Made by a program: the position numbers and the translations under genes. The notes beneath the pieces were generated by a model. That model searched no databases, was not told the DNA's origin, and saw nothing but the letters and a program-made list of their open reading frames with translations. Shown one piece after another: positions 1 to 12,600 of a DNA stretch of 64,000 bases. This DNA comes from Sabellastarte sp. h YS-2021 (taxonomy: Eukaryota; Annelida; Polychaeta; Sabellida; Sabellidae), in contig OZ024928.1 of the NCBI GenBank assembly GCA_964017235.1, forward strand, positions 85,431,566 through 85,495,565, given 5' to 3'. Positions within the stretch are counted from its first letter, which is position 1; each line of letters opens with the position of its first letter.

Positions 1-2860
1 ATTTTGACGGCCTCTTACACATTCTAGCTTTAAATATGGATTCATTTAAGTCATAAAACATACAAAATGGTGGATTATAAAAGTAAAGCATCCCTCATTA
101 GACATATACAGAATAAATGTATCATTCATGAAGATTAACAAAAGCACACGCGTATAATTTTATCTTCATTTATGACATATTTTTTTCTATATCCGTCATT
201 TTGGAAGTTTTCCTATTTAATATGTCTGGGATGAAGATGGATCTCTAAATAAATTGGCCATCAACTAAAATAGGTATTTTTCTGTTGTAATGATGAAATA
301 GGGGCAGGGAATTAAAAAGCCCTTTCCTGGGATAATCCTTGTAGTATTCTTATCAAGGGAAAGCAGAGAGAAAAGATTCATATTGTTTTGAACTTCCATT
401 GTGTGGGATCGAAGGGGTAAAACGAGAGAGATTTAGATGGTTAATTACATTCGAGTATGGGAAACCTTGGAATTTTATTGAATTATTTAGAATTGGTATT
501 ATTATTGCTATTTGCTTCAGTGTAGTAAAACTTGATCTAAGTAATTTACAGGAATAAAGTTACAATGTACAGAGGAAGTGTAACTCCGGGACTGTATAAT
601 GGGACCGAGTATCCATATTGCCATAACTGTCCTTATCTGGATTCCCATGTATTGAAATTTACCCGGTCGAAGTAAAAGTTGAGCAAAAATGGTTCTTGAT
701 GTAAACAAGTTTTTTGAAACTTAAAAATGTGAAAATATAAAACTTGTATTAATAACTATTAGAGAAGACTGGAGATGTGGTTTCACTCCTGGTACTTGTA
801 TAAGTAAGCTCTATTTCAATAGCTTTCCCAGTATTTAGTAAGGTAGTTTCTACTGTTTTCTGAATAATATGGTAATTTTTCAAATTAACTGTTTTCTGTC
901 ACCGGTATGAATATTCAATATTGGTTAGAATCTAGTTCATTGTAACATGCAGGAAATACTAGTTGGGGAATTGAAATAAACTTTCACTGTCAGTATCAAA
1001 CTCTAGTTTGAGTGTATTAAATACATATTGCAATTTTGCTTCATGTGTTAAAGGCTTGATTTCACAGCTATTTTTGTCTCATTTATTAAAGAATACAAAA
1101 AATATTTAAGAAAGATCCTTAGTTCAACACAAGACTGGGGGTATATTGACGACAGGTCTTAGCCAAATCTCAAGTGCAAGTTGGCTCTGTTGTTATACAA
1201 AAGTTAAGCTTTAGACTTGGCTAAAACCTTTCGTGAATACAGAACGTGGTGTAGAAGTTATCAAAATCCCTGAATATCTTCTAACATACCAATATGGATG
1301 TTTTTAAAGATGATGTAGTTTCATAGTACAACATTTGGAAAATACTGTCATATGAGGAATTCGAAATAATACAGAAATGACAACAACTTTTGGTATTGAC
1401 ATTGAAATCAAGGAAGCTACATCCATTGACAATGAAATATCAATATATGATTTGTTCCTGATGAATAACTGGCAACATTTGACCTGTGTTAACTGTTTTT
1501 TTGTTTTTTCAGGTGAGTGTATTTCTATTTTTAACTGTACATTTTTACATCACAGTATATTTTGAGATTCAGAGTTTCATTTTCTTCATTAGATGTTGGC
1601 AGTTCTTTGGGAGTTTCTGAAGAAGCTACAGTGTTGTTCAATGAAAAGTTGTGATCTGTATATTCATGGGGAGTCTAGCTCAACAAATCGTTGTACAATG
1701 TATAATTAAACCCTTTTAAGTCAAATCTGAAGGGAAGAGCAAAATACTGACTGGGATTTCCTGTATGGCAGCGTTGGTAACACTGGTATCTTAGTATCAA
1801 GACCATTTCACTTGTTACTGTGACAACACAGCACATATAATTGTGGGAAAACTTAAAATATTAAAATCAAACCCTGGGATGAATAAATTGTGAACTTTAT
1901 CTTTTGTTTTTGTACATTTTAAGGCTTCAATAGGAATTTCTTTGAGGAGGACTGCTATGTTTGTTTTTATGAACATCGTGTTCGGTTGTCTGCCCCTATT
2001 TGGAAGGGGAAATGCAAGAACATATTTTTTTTTAGTATCCTGGGATCATCAGGTTTTTCCATTGATGGGATGTTAAAAGAGAAAACATGATAGTGACCCT
2101 GCCCCTGTTTCCAGATAATGTTAAGTTTCAAGGAAATTTCCCTTCTTGGGACTGGATATTTATTTCAAGTTGAAGGATATTCTACAAAATAAAGGTTAAC
2201 TTAAAGGGATAGACTAGTTAATTTGATTCTATAGTAAATTTGCTGTTAGAATTAATATTCACGAAAAACAGTTTTCTTGTGTACAAATTTACAGTGTGAA
2301 GTTGTATCAATTTTCCAAGTAGGGTTTTTGGAAAATTAGTTGTAAATGTAGCATATAACATTTTCTTCAACAAAATTTTTAACTTCAATTCAATTCACTA
2401 CATGATGGGAATGTGTGAAGCATTGTCATGCCATTGTTTGGAAAAGTTACAGGTAATAGTTTCATGAATGAAGACCGAATGAAGTGTCATGAAATGTGTG
2501 GTAAAAATAATGTATCTTTGATGACTATTTTCCTTTTTTGTATCATGTATGGTTTGTTTTGTATTTATTCGTGCTATTTTGTATTAAAAATATTTAAAAC
2601 AAGTTTTGGCAGTTAAGCTATTTATACATGTTTGAAATGCTAAAAAGTTGGAACAAACTTTATTGTTGAAATTTAATTAATTTTTTTAAGAGAATTGAAG
2701 TAATCAAATGTGAAGATTCATTAAAATCTGTAAATATTTGAGCTGAAAGTTTCAAAATATTGTGTAAATTGTACTCACTGCATTTATAATATTTCATTTT
2801 GTCCTTGCATTTTAAAGAAAGGATTGCTAAATAAATTGTTTAATAACTTTGTGATTTTTT
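1..2860. other. AT-rich stretch without recognisable gene; possible 3' UTR
   Basis: I see no conserved protein and none of the array repeats that fill later regions. A canonical AATAAA at 2830-2835 is followed by a TTTGTG and T-rich stretch, which looks like a poly(A) site on the + strand. Other AATAAA motifs lie near 1881 and 2187. A long 3' UTR of a gene starting left of the window is possible but unproven. Confidence 0.3.
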
Positions 2861-3139
2861 TTATCTAATTGATTTCAAGAGAGGACTTGTGACTTAAGAA
2901 TGCCAAGTGATCCAAGATGCGTATGCCAATGGCCTGTCCTGATATAACTTTAGCCTTTGAAAGGACTGTAAATCTCAACTTGGACAATGGCAGACCTTCA
3001 TATCCTTTGACCTGTATGCTATGAACTGGTGTCTTAGGTCTTTTAGCTTTTTCTACTTGTTCCTCTGCAGTTTTGCAGCAAATTATTGCCTTCATTTTAT
3101 CCTTTTAGAAAGTATTGCATCTTAAAATATGTATGACTG

Positions 3140-3310
3140 TTGTTAACCTCAGCCCATAGCCCTCCCCTAAGCTGTCTGGGCAGGAACTAGATGGTGCTCC
3201 ACAGTACAAGCCCCTGCACACGGTTTTATCAAATTTTAGGGATATGTTTATCAAGAGAAGAACTGGAGCTGATTAGGATTTAGGCAACAACTGTTACCAA
3301 CACTTTTTTT
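3140..3310 (+). repeat. K-family element, 5' fragment
   Basis: The text resembles the start of the K elements at 38366 and 55425: a CAGCCCATAGCC opening, then a 'gctccacag...cccctgcac' motif, 'tttatcaaattttagg', 'gatatgttta', and 'gagctgattagg'. Only about one unit is present, so this is a decayed fragment. Confidence 0.45.
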
Positions 3311-3497
3311 TTACTGACTTGTAATTTTGTCCATTCTACCATCCAAACCTGTAAACTTATTTTCAGCAAATTTTCTCATTTATGTAAACTATGCAATTTC
3401 CCAAATGTCTCTGCTCTCTAATTACCCCAGTGAGTTAGATTCCCACCTGACGAGCCTGGTTATTTTTAATTATTGATATAGTATATGACTTGGACCA

Positions 3498-3640
3498 CCT
3501 CTTCATCTCTGTGGCCTTGTGGTTAGCAAAATTGACCTCTAACCACAGACTGTCGTCTGCATTTCAACTTGTATGAATGCCGAGGGCCTGCCCTAATATG
3601 ACACTGGTGGTTGAACAGGATGTAAGAGCAGAAAATTGAT
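3498..3640 (+). repeat. Degenerate tRNA-like SINE remnant
   Basis: A tRNA-like head (GTGGCCTTGTGGTTAGCAAA) is followed by a body ending in 'ggcctgccctaatatgacactggtggttgaacagg'-type sequence. The tail also appears at about 10500. Box B is not clear, so this is a decayed copy at best. Confidence 0.35.
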
Positions 3641-3825
3641 CTAGTGATCTAGTGGTATCAGCTTGTGTGGTATGTATTTTACGGAGTACTTCTCCAACAC
3701 ATAAATTTTGTTGGCCTACTCTCTCATTACCAAATCTTCATCTTGTCACCACAATGATGAACTGGAAAGGTCTTCCACCTCTGGGATATTTTGTCCGCAC
3801 ATTTAAGTAGTAATATTGCCTTTTT

Positions 3826-5380
3826 ACCCCACATTGGTTGGGGGTTGTAGGTGTGCACCATCATGGTATAATCTTGATTTGACCTTAGACCTTGCCGTAG
3901 TGACCTTAACCTATAAAATCTTGTTTGGGCTATATCTTGGAAACCGTAAGGTGAAGGAAATTGATACTTGGTAGGGACTTTGGTTAGGAGTTGTAGGTGT
4001 GCAGCGTCATGGTGACCTTAATTTGACCTTTAACCTTGCTGTAGCGACCTTGGCCTATAATGTCTTGTCGGGGCTATATTTCGGCATCTGTAAAGTGTAA
4101 GAAGTTGATAACTTGGTAGGGACATTGGTTGGGGGTTGTAGATGTGCAGCATCATGGTGTGAACTTGATTTGACCTTGCTGTAGTGACCTTGACCTATAA
4201 AATCTTGTCCAGGCTATATCTTGGAAACTGTAAGGTGTAGGAAGTTGATACTTGGTAGGGACATTGGTTAGGGTTGTAGGTGTGCAACGTCATGGTGTGA
4301 CCTTGATTTGACCTTGTCATAGTGACCTTGACCTATGAAATCTTGTCTGATCTATATCTCGGAAACCATAAGGTGTAGGAAGTTGATACTTGGTTGGGAC
4401 ATTGCTTAGGGGGTGTAGGTATGCAACATCATGGTAACCTTAATTTGACCTTTAACCTTGCTGTAGCGACCTTGGCCTATAATGTCTTGTCCGGGCTATA
4501 TTTCAGCATCCGTAAAGTGTAAGAAGTTGATAACTTGGTAGGGACATTGGTTGGGGGTTGTAGGTGTGCAGCATCATGGTCTGAACTTAATTTGACCTTT
4601 GACCTTGCCGTAATGACCTTGACCTATATGTCTTGTCCAGGCCATATTTCAGTATCCGTAAGGTGTAAGAATTTGATACTTGGTAGGGGGTTGTAGGTGT
4701 GCAATGGCATGGAGTGAACTTGATTTGACCTTGCTGTAGTGACCTTGACTGATAAAATGTTGTTTGGGCTATATCTCGGAAACCATAAGGTATAGGAAGT
4801 TGATACTTGGTAGAGACATTTGTTAGGGGTTGTAGGTGTGCAGCATCATGGTGTGAACTTGATTTAACCTTTGACCTTGCTGTAGTGACCTTGACCGATA
4901 ATGTCTAGTCCAGGCTATATTTTGGCAACCGTAAGGTGTAGGAAGTGATACTTGGTAGGGACATCGAGTGGGGGTTATAGGTGTGCAACGTTGTGGTGTG
5001 ACCTTGATTTAACCTTTGACCTTGCCATAGTGACCTTGACCTTTAAAATTTTGTCCGGGCAATATCTATGAAATTGTAAATTGTAGGAAGTTGATAGTAG
5101 GGACATCCTTAGGGGTAGTAGGTGTGCATCATAATTTTTAGTTTACCGATTAATGCTGTCCTCTTGCTTTTGAATTGTCTTGTTTTAATACTTAATCTTT
5201 ACAAACATTTTCTTTTTCTTAGAGGTTATTTTCTCTACTTAAACATTATTTGGACCTTTACCTGAAACTGCTCTGAAAGTATCCCGATCTTTGTACTCTT
5301 TCACTACTTTTATATCTCATGGGTTTGAAAGTATTTCCCCAGGCTGTGAGGTACGTACATCCCTGATGTTATTTTTAACT
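3826..5380 (+). repeat. Gamma-family array element, copy 1
   Basis: About nine head-to-tail units of 129-155 bp. Each contains TGACCTTGACC, 'aatcttgtccgggctatat', a 'gtaaggtgtaggaagttgatacttgg' stretch and 'gttgtaggtgtgca'. The array ends near 5130 and is followed by a tail (5220-5380) ending in 'ggctgtgaggtac..catccctgatg'. The same tail occurs reversed at 8540-8700, which shows that array plus tail is one mobile unit. No coding capacity. Confidence 0.8.
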
Positions 5381-5389
5381 CAACTGTGA

Positions 5390-6640
5390 GCCAGTTCATA
5401 CCAGGATGCCTGCACCAGTTACATTAGCAAACTCAACCCTCAGTTGTCATGTTCTCAATGCCTGCCAAATCTTAATGAGTATCAGTCATTAATGGGCTTG
5501 TACCATCATTGTTAAATTTTGTGTTAGATCATCTTTCTACAAATGTTTCTTGGGTATTAAGGTGTTTATTTATGGTATCCTGGTATGAAATTCATTAGGT
5601 ATTTGTGATTAATGAACCTTGGGAGTGGAATTGGAGTCTAAAGTCACATTACACTAGGTGTTCTGTCAGTTTATAGGTTAAAGTTGCTGCCAAAAGTCAA
5701 TGAATTCAATCATATTTTGATCAGGTCTTAAAGTGATGGCCTTGTATCTTAAATCACTGCTGAAGTTACAATTTAAGTACTAATTCTGGTAAAACAAACC
5801 AATACACCAGTTGTAAGAGAAAAATGGGATTCCATTACTTAAGAAAAAATGCTAAATTCTTTGTAAACGCGCTGGAGCTGTAAGGTAAAGGTTCCACAGT
5901 TCTGTCTTCAGTGCACAAATCAAGAAAACACTTAGGCCACAGATTTACATTTGATGTCCAACTTTGTAAAATGAACTCATTGAGGACATTTGAACAGCAG
6001 TCTCTGTGTTATCTTCAGGCCCAAATTGAAGATCTACCTTTTCAGTAAAACCTATCCTATAGCACTGTTGTCTCTCTGGTGTCAGCTTGCTATGTCTCTG
6101 GGTTCTGATTTTTTGCATCTCACTTTATCGGTCTAGTCTAGTCTGTCATATATGATGGAGATGAAGTGAATAAAAGGTATTAATTTTATTACTTTAGAGG
6201 GTAGAAAAAAATGTTGCCTCTGATGTGCATACATACAGACAAAAAGCCAGGCCAAATATTTGATTTTAACAATTCAAATGATAGTTTATATGTAAACTTT
6301 TTTAGTTTAAAAGGCTGAGGTCTTAACATTTTGGCTTGGTACTTCAACAATTTGCAGTCTTGTGATCAAGGCTTTGGGTCCAATGGTAATTTGGATATTG
6401 ATTGAAGCAATTACACAGGCCCATTTAGTTATCACAAAACAATTGTGTGATAAATGAGATCAAGTGTTTACAAGTTTCTATTTATAGAAATTCTCACATG
6501 ACATGCAGCTACATTATAATAAGTTAATTCAAACCTGGTGGACAGACTAAAATTTCAATTATGGTTGTTAGAGGTGTTGGGAATATCAACTGATGTTATT
6601 TTTCACAAAATTTTGTTGAACAAATAATTTACTGAGTTAT
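5390..6640. other. Intergenic, upstream of the Rab gene
   Basis: No repeat family or convincing exon is seen. It should contain the 5' UTR and promoter of the Rab gene that starts at 6645, but I cannot point to a clear TATA or initiator element. Confidence 0.3.
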
Positions 6641-6644
6641 CTGA

Positions 6645-9600
6645 ATGGCTGGAACTATTCTTACCCCTGGATCTCAGAAGGAATATCTATACAAAATTCT
6701 TGTCATTGGAGAATTTGGAGTAGGTAAGAATCTGTTCTTTACAAAAACAGAATGTTAACTGCACAAATTAAACTTCTATAGCCTGAACTGAGACAAAAAA
6801 ATTTTAGCGGTTAATATGACATTAGTAAAAAGGATCAAGATAGTCCTAAGTACCTAGTGATAAGTAATAAAAAAATTAGGACCAACTTAGAATAAAATTG
6901 GTTTTATAACAGTTAAAATACAGGTCTCGAGTGCTTTATGACAATGAATGGTATACAATGATATTAGTCTAAATAACCATATTAATTATTTGTAATTATT
7001 TGACCTTTAGGAAAAACCTCCATCATAAGGAGATACACAGAAGGTAAGAAAATTATGTTCATTTTTTTTTCTCAAGAAAAATAAAATGCTTACTTAGAGA
7101 TGTTTTACAAATAAAATTTTCCAAAATCCTTTGAAAACTGATTCGATTTATTTTTGCATCTCTGTAATTAGATTACTGTCAGTCTTTATCTTTCAAAATC
7201 CTATTCTTTAAACTATTGATTTTATTGCGAAAAATACACTTACCATTTCCTGACCATAGCTATATGTTCTAAAATGAGGGTCACTTTTCTGTTACATTAC
7301 AGAACTGTTACCATAGTCCTAGTCTGGTGATCCATACAATCTTTGTATATAAAGATATACAGGTTTAATGTAAAGCTAATGTTGCACATTATTTATTCTA
7401 CAAAGCTGAACATGCATGACATGTTTTATTGATCAGACACTCTAAATAATAATATAGTTAAAAGAATATTTTGTCATCTGCAGAAAGTACATGTAATACC
7501 TTAAATTCTAGGTTATTTTTCACCAAATTATAAACTGACAATTGGGGTGGACTTTGCACTGAAGACTTTGGACTGGGACAGCACCACCAGAATAAACTTA
7601 CAGTTATGGTATGTATTAGCTAAACCTCAGTACAGAAGTCAATTAATTTTGTATGCTCTTACTTCTTGCGAAACCCATCTATAAAAACGTGCAAAAAGTG
7701 TCAATTAATGTTTATAAGTCAGCTTAAGTATGCACTAATTTGCTTAAATTCCATATGGTGCAAAATGAAAAATCTGCTCAAAGTAAATTTAGGCAGTTTT
7801 ATGTTGCTGTAATGCCATTAGGAGTAGAAACTGGAAGGTATCCCTTGATTAAATACAAAATAAAAAGTTAGTTGTAAATTTAAACACAGAAGAATAGACC
7901 TGTCTTGTGTGCAAAAAAAGCTTTTATAATATGATAATTTTTTTTTCAACTTTGAAAAGCAACAGAACACTAAAATGTAAGCTGGAAAATAAGGTAGAAG
8001 TTACTTGAAAAACAATAATGTTAGATAGTGATTGCAACTATTATTGTTGAATTTATTACACACAATACTCTTTTATCTACTTGTATACAAAATATAGTTT
8101 CGTACTTAACAATTTTGAGACAGGATGTATTTTGTTTCATTTTTGTATGTTTTATTCATGTTTCCATATATTTTAAGAAGTATCAGTAAAATGCCACAAA
8201 TTGTTGTATTTGCCATGCCACAGTCATTTATAAGCCCTCTGATTAATGACCAATACTTTCACATTGTTAAAAGTATGCATGTGACAATAATAAAATTAAG
8301 AATACATAAACATATATGTTATATATTCTGGTTGGGTCACGAGTATGTAATATGGATGATGTCCCAATAAAGAAAAAGTTAATACAATCTCATCTCTGCA
8401 TTTCACTTCACAAGGTCTAGGTCATGTGTTTTAACCAAGTAATTTACCTTAATAAATTATTTTTCATCACCTCCAAAATGGCGGTTGTGTTATCGTTGGG
8501 TACTCTTTGTTTGAATAAAGCAGCAAGATTATGAAAAAATAGCATCAGAGATGCCCGTATCCCACAGACTGGGGAATAAGTTTTCAACACCAGGAGATAT
8601 AGAAGTGGTGAAACAGTAAAAGATCTGGATACTTTCAGAGCAGTGTCAGTTATAAAAAGCTCCAAATAATGTTTAAGTAGAGAAAATAACATCTAAGAGA
8701 AAGAAAATGTATGTCAAGATAAAGTACTAAAACAAGGCGATTCAATAGCAAGATGACAGCATTAATCAGCAAACTAAAAAATATAAAGCTGTAAAATTTA
8801 TTAATTGGAGAATAGCTGTCAATGGAAATAACACAATTATGTAAAAGTGCATGAATAATCAGTTGCAGCAATCCATATATCTTTGTCATAAGAGAAAGAT
8901 GTCTCAAATATGGCAGGTGCACACACTTTGGCAGAGCAAAAAGGTCAAACCATGATGCACACCTACACCCCGTAATGTCCCTACCAAGGATCAACTTCCT
9001 ACACCTTACAGTTTCCGAGATATAGCCCGGACAAGATTTTATAGGTCAAGGTCACTACGGCAAGGTCAAATCAAGGTCACACCATGACGTTGCACACCTA
9101 CACCCCCAACCAATGTCCCTACCAAGTATCAACTTCCTACACCTTACGGTTTCTGAGATATAGCCCGGACAAGATTTTATAGGTCAAGGTCACTATGGCA
9201 AGGTCAAATCAAGGTCAGACCACGACGTTGCACACCTATACCCCTAACCAATGTCCCTACCAAGTATCAACTTCCTACACCTTAGAGCACGAATTTGAAT
9301 TTTTACCCAGAAATAGAAATATTATGTTATGATTCATATATAAATGTTTTTTTTTAAAGATTGTTATAAAAGTTTTAAAGTAATAATTTAAAATTATTAT
9401 ACTTAAAGAAAATTAATTATCAATGTGACGACCCGCCGACCTGTCTGCCTGTCTACCTGCCTCTGTCTTACTTTACTTATATATATATATCATACATGTC
9501 TATATATGTATTTATCATATATATATTTATTTTTAATTAATCTATATATATAAATATTGACGGAACTACTTTTAACTATTTCCGGGAGGGGAATTCTGCA

Positions 9601-12600
9601 ATTCAGCCCTCATAATTTTTTCCACAGCTTATTGCATTTTAAAAGAATTATGCTGGACCAAAATAAATGAAAGGATCAAGAACAATTTTAACCATCACAA
9701 ACAGTAATACAAGTGATAAGACAACCAGACATAGTTGATATTTACCACATTCTCAAGTGTTTTACAAGTTAATTTATTGATGCATTTATAAAGGGATATT
9801 GCAGGACATGAAAGGTTTGGTCACATGACAAGAGTCTACTACAAATATGCGTAAGTAAGCTTTAAGACAAATACTTTTAAGACAAATAATTGAGAAAAAA
9901 AAGATTTTTTTTGTGTAAGTGATAAGTAATGTGTTCCTGTTGTTGATAGGATGGTGCAGCAGTTTATTCAATTCAGTTAATTTGACGCAGCATTTTTGAT
10001 ATGGTTTATTTAAGAGGAGACTGTAAAGAATCTAGAACTCTCTTTGAAAGGAAAAAAAGACAAAGACAAGGCAGAATTGAACATGTAATACTGTTCTGGT
10101 TAATGAAATTGTATACAAAGACTAGCTAACTATAAACACAGGAATTACTCCTCCACCTTGTCTTTGATTTTATATGAGGAATTACTTGTTCTAAAATAAA
10201 CTTGCACAGCCCCAGCACTATCATGAAACTGTATCAGTACAATCGCTGTATTTTTATTATTTCTTTCAGAATTGCAGCAATAATTGTGTTTGACCTCTCA
10301 AGGTAAGGTTTTTTCAACGAAAGGGTCAATGTGATATTTGCTTTTAAAAATATTGTTTCAGGGTTACTACTGATATGCTCACGTAATATTGCAAAGTGGA
10401 AAAAACAAACCTTCATAGTTTAATTTCTATAGCAAGGATATTCTAACATCTCAACAGTCTGGGCTGTGTGGATTTGACTTCCACAAGTGACAACCTGTCA
10501 CAATATGACCCTGGCTGTTGAAAAGGGCCTAAAACTCCAAATTTTGATTTTGACTCGACAGTCTGGCATTCTTGGAATGTACATGTAAGCACTATATTCT
10601 TGGCCTCAGTGACATGAAAGAAAGAAATGGCTGTTCCATGCTGAGTTAACTAAATTGTATCTCCATTCAAGAATTTCAATATTCATACTAAACAAAAATT
10701 CACTATCTGAATTTCTTGAATTAAGACCAATACAATTAAGTAGACAGATCACTGGATCTTAATCTTACGTGATGATCAAAGTTGTGGTTTTTATGTCCCT
10801 TTCTGCAGCTAGGGTCATATCATGACAGATCCTCAGTGAATGTCACATGTTGCCATGAGCTGGACACAATGAACATGAACATTATTACCTACTTACCCAA
10901 TAAGGCATCAGTTAATCTTAAGAGTTTAATATTTTTGTACTTCAGAGTTTGCAAAGGATTAAAAAAGTTCTATTTTAATGTATTGATGGTTTTTTACAAT
11001 ATTATTTTCAGAGAGGCTACATTTAAAGCTGTGACAAAGGTAAATTTTTTCTTTTATTGCATAGTTTTTGACAGCGCACTGAATTATTAACATTTAACAA
11101 TTACATTTTATTTAAAAAAAATCCCAATAACAAATAAAATTTAAATTACACTTTTGATTACTGATGTAGTAAAAGGATTTTCCACTGATCTGGATTTAAC
11201 TTTAAAAAGTCCTAAAGCTAACTAGAGATTGTGTCTCGAGACTCTCGACGCAGTGTATCCCTGGACAGGACATGGTTGAGGCGTGATATACAGAGTATTA
11301 TGTCAAATCTGACCCCACCAAAAGATTCGGGACACATGATTTCCTATAAGTTGTCTTCACATCGAAAACCTCTTACCATTCCAAACCTCTACGACCAATA
11401 ATAAGCGAGTTATAAGTACTTTTAAGTTTGGCTATCCTCGTTTGACCTTGAAGGAGGGGCCCAAGGTCAAATCCGACCATACCACAAGATTCCCAGCCCA
11501 TGATTTCCTATAGGTTGGTTTACCATCCAAAACCTCTACGACCAATAATAAGCAAGTTATAAGCACTTTTAGGTTTGGCTATCCTCATTTGACCTCAAGG
11601 AGGCGGCCATCTTGTTTTTCAAAATGAGGCCAAAAATATTCCTAGGCAAGATTTTATGGTTATGAATATATCCTGTAAATTTGAGAAGGGTATAACATTT
11701 TTCTCATTAAGTGTGAAAATATCTCCAAAACGGTCAAAAATGGCGGTCTTTGGTGGTCTGTGGAAGACCTTCAATGAAGAGCTTCAAGGTCAAATTTCTG
11801 CATGCTTACAGATGACATATATATGTATTATATATACCAGCCATAGGATGATCTAACTTTCTGTATACGAGAACTTGGTAAAAATGTGAAAAAATGGCCA
11901 AAATCTGACCTTTAAGAGGCCACCAGTGACCTTGAAATTGAAGATCAAGGTCACAAAACAATAGCGTTTGTGGCATTGCCCATATATACCCACATACCAA
12001 ATTTGAAAGGTCTAACTAAAATATTTTTTAAGTTATCGCGTCCGAAAGGAAATCTCTGCGGTAACGGCGGTGGCGGCAGGGTGACCATACTGAATCCCAA
12101 GTATCCCTGACTTTCGTCTGGGGATAAAATAACTATCCAACATAACACCTGGTACTACTCTACATTCAAAATATCTTGTGAACAATTTTTCAAAAGCTTT
12201 TGAAATTATGTCAGATTTACAAATATGATGGTAACCCAATCAAAAAGGAAAGATACACATATCTCTTAATTGTATTTTTGATGACAGAAGTTGCTTATAA
12301 TAAGTCAGTACACACAACCTGACAAAGCTTGAAAATATATAAGAAGCTGAATTGACCTGGTTCATACAACAAGGTGTGTTTACTTGTTAAATTTAGTGGT
12401 TGCAAGATGTGCAGACAAAGGTGGTACTCAGAAATGATGAACCAATTCCAATTATATTACTGGCAAACAAGGTGAGTGAATCAATGTTTTTTTTCACTGG
12501 GGGTTTCCATTATTTCCAACAAATAAATGTGAATGCCTTTCAAAAGAGAAGCAAAGTTTTTTTTTTGGCAAAATGACATTTGTAGTGTTTTATATATTTT

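Noticed and set aside
2865..3095. 76-codon minus-strand frame
   Set aside because: No family resemblance; short AT-rich flank with no splice or start evidence.
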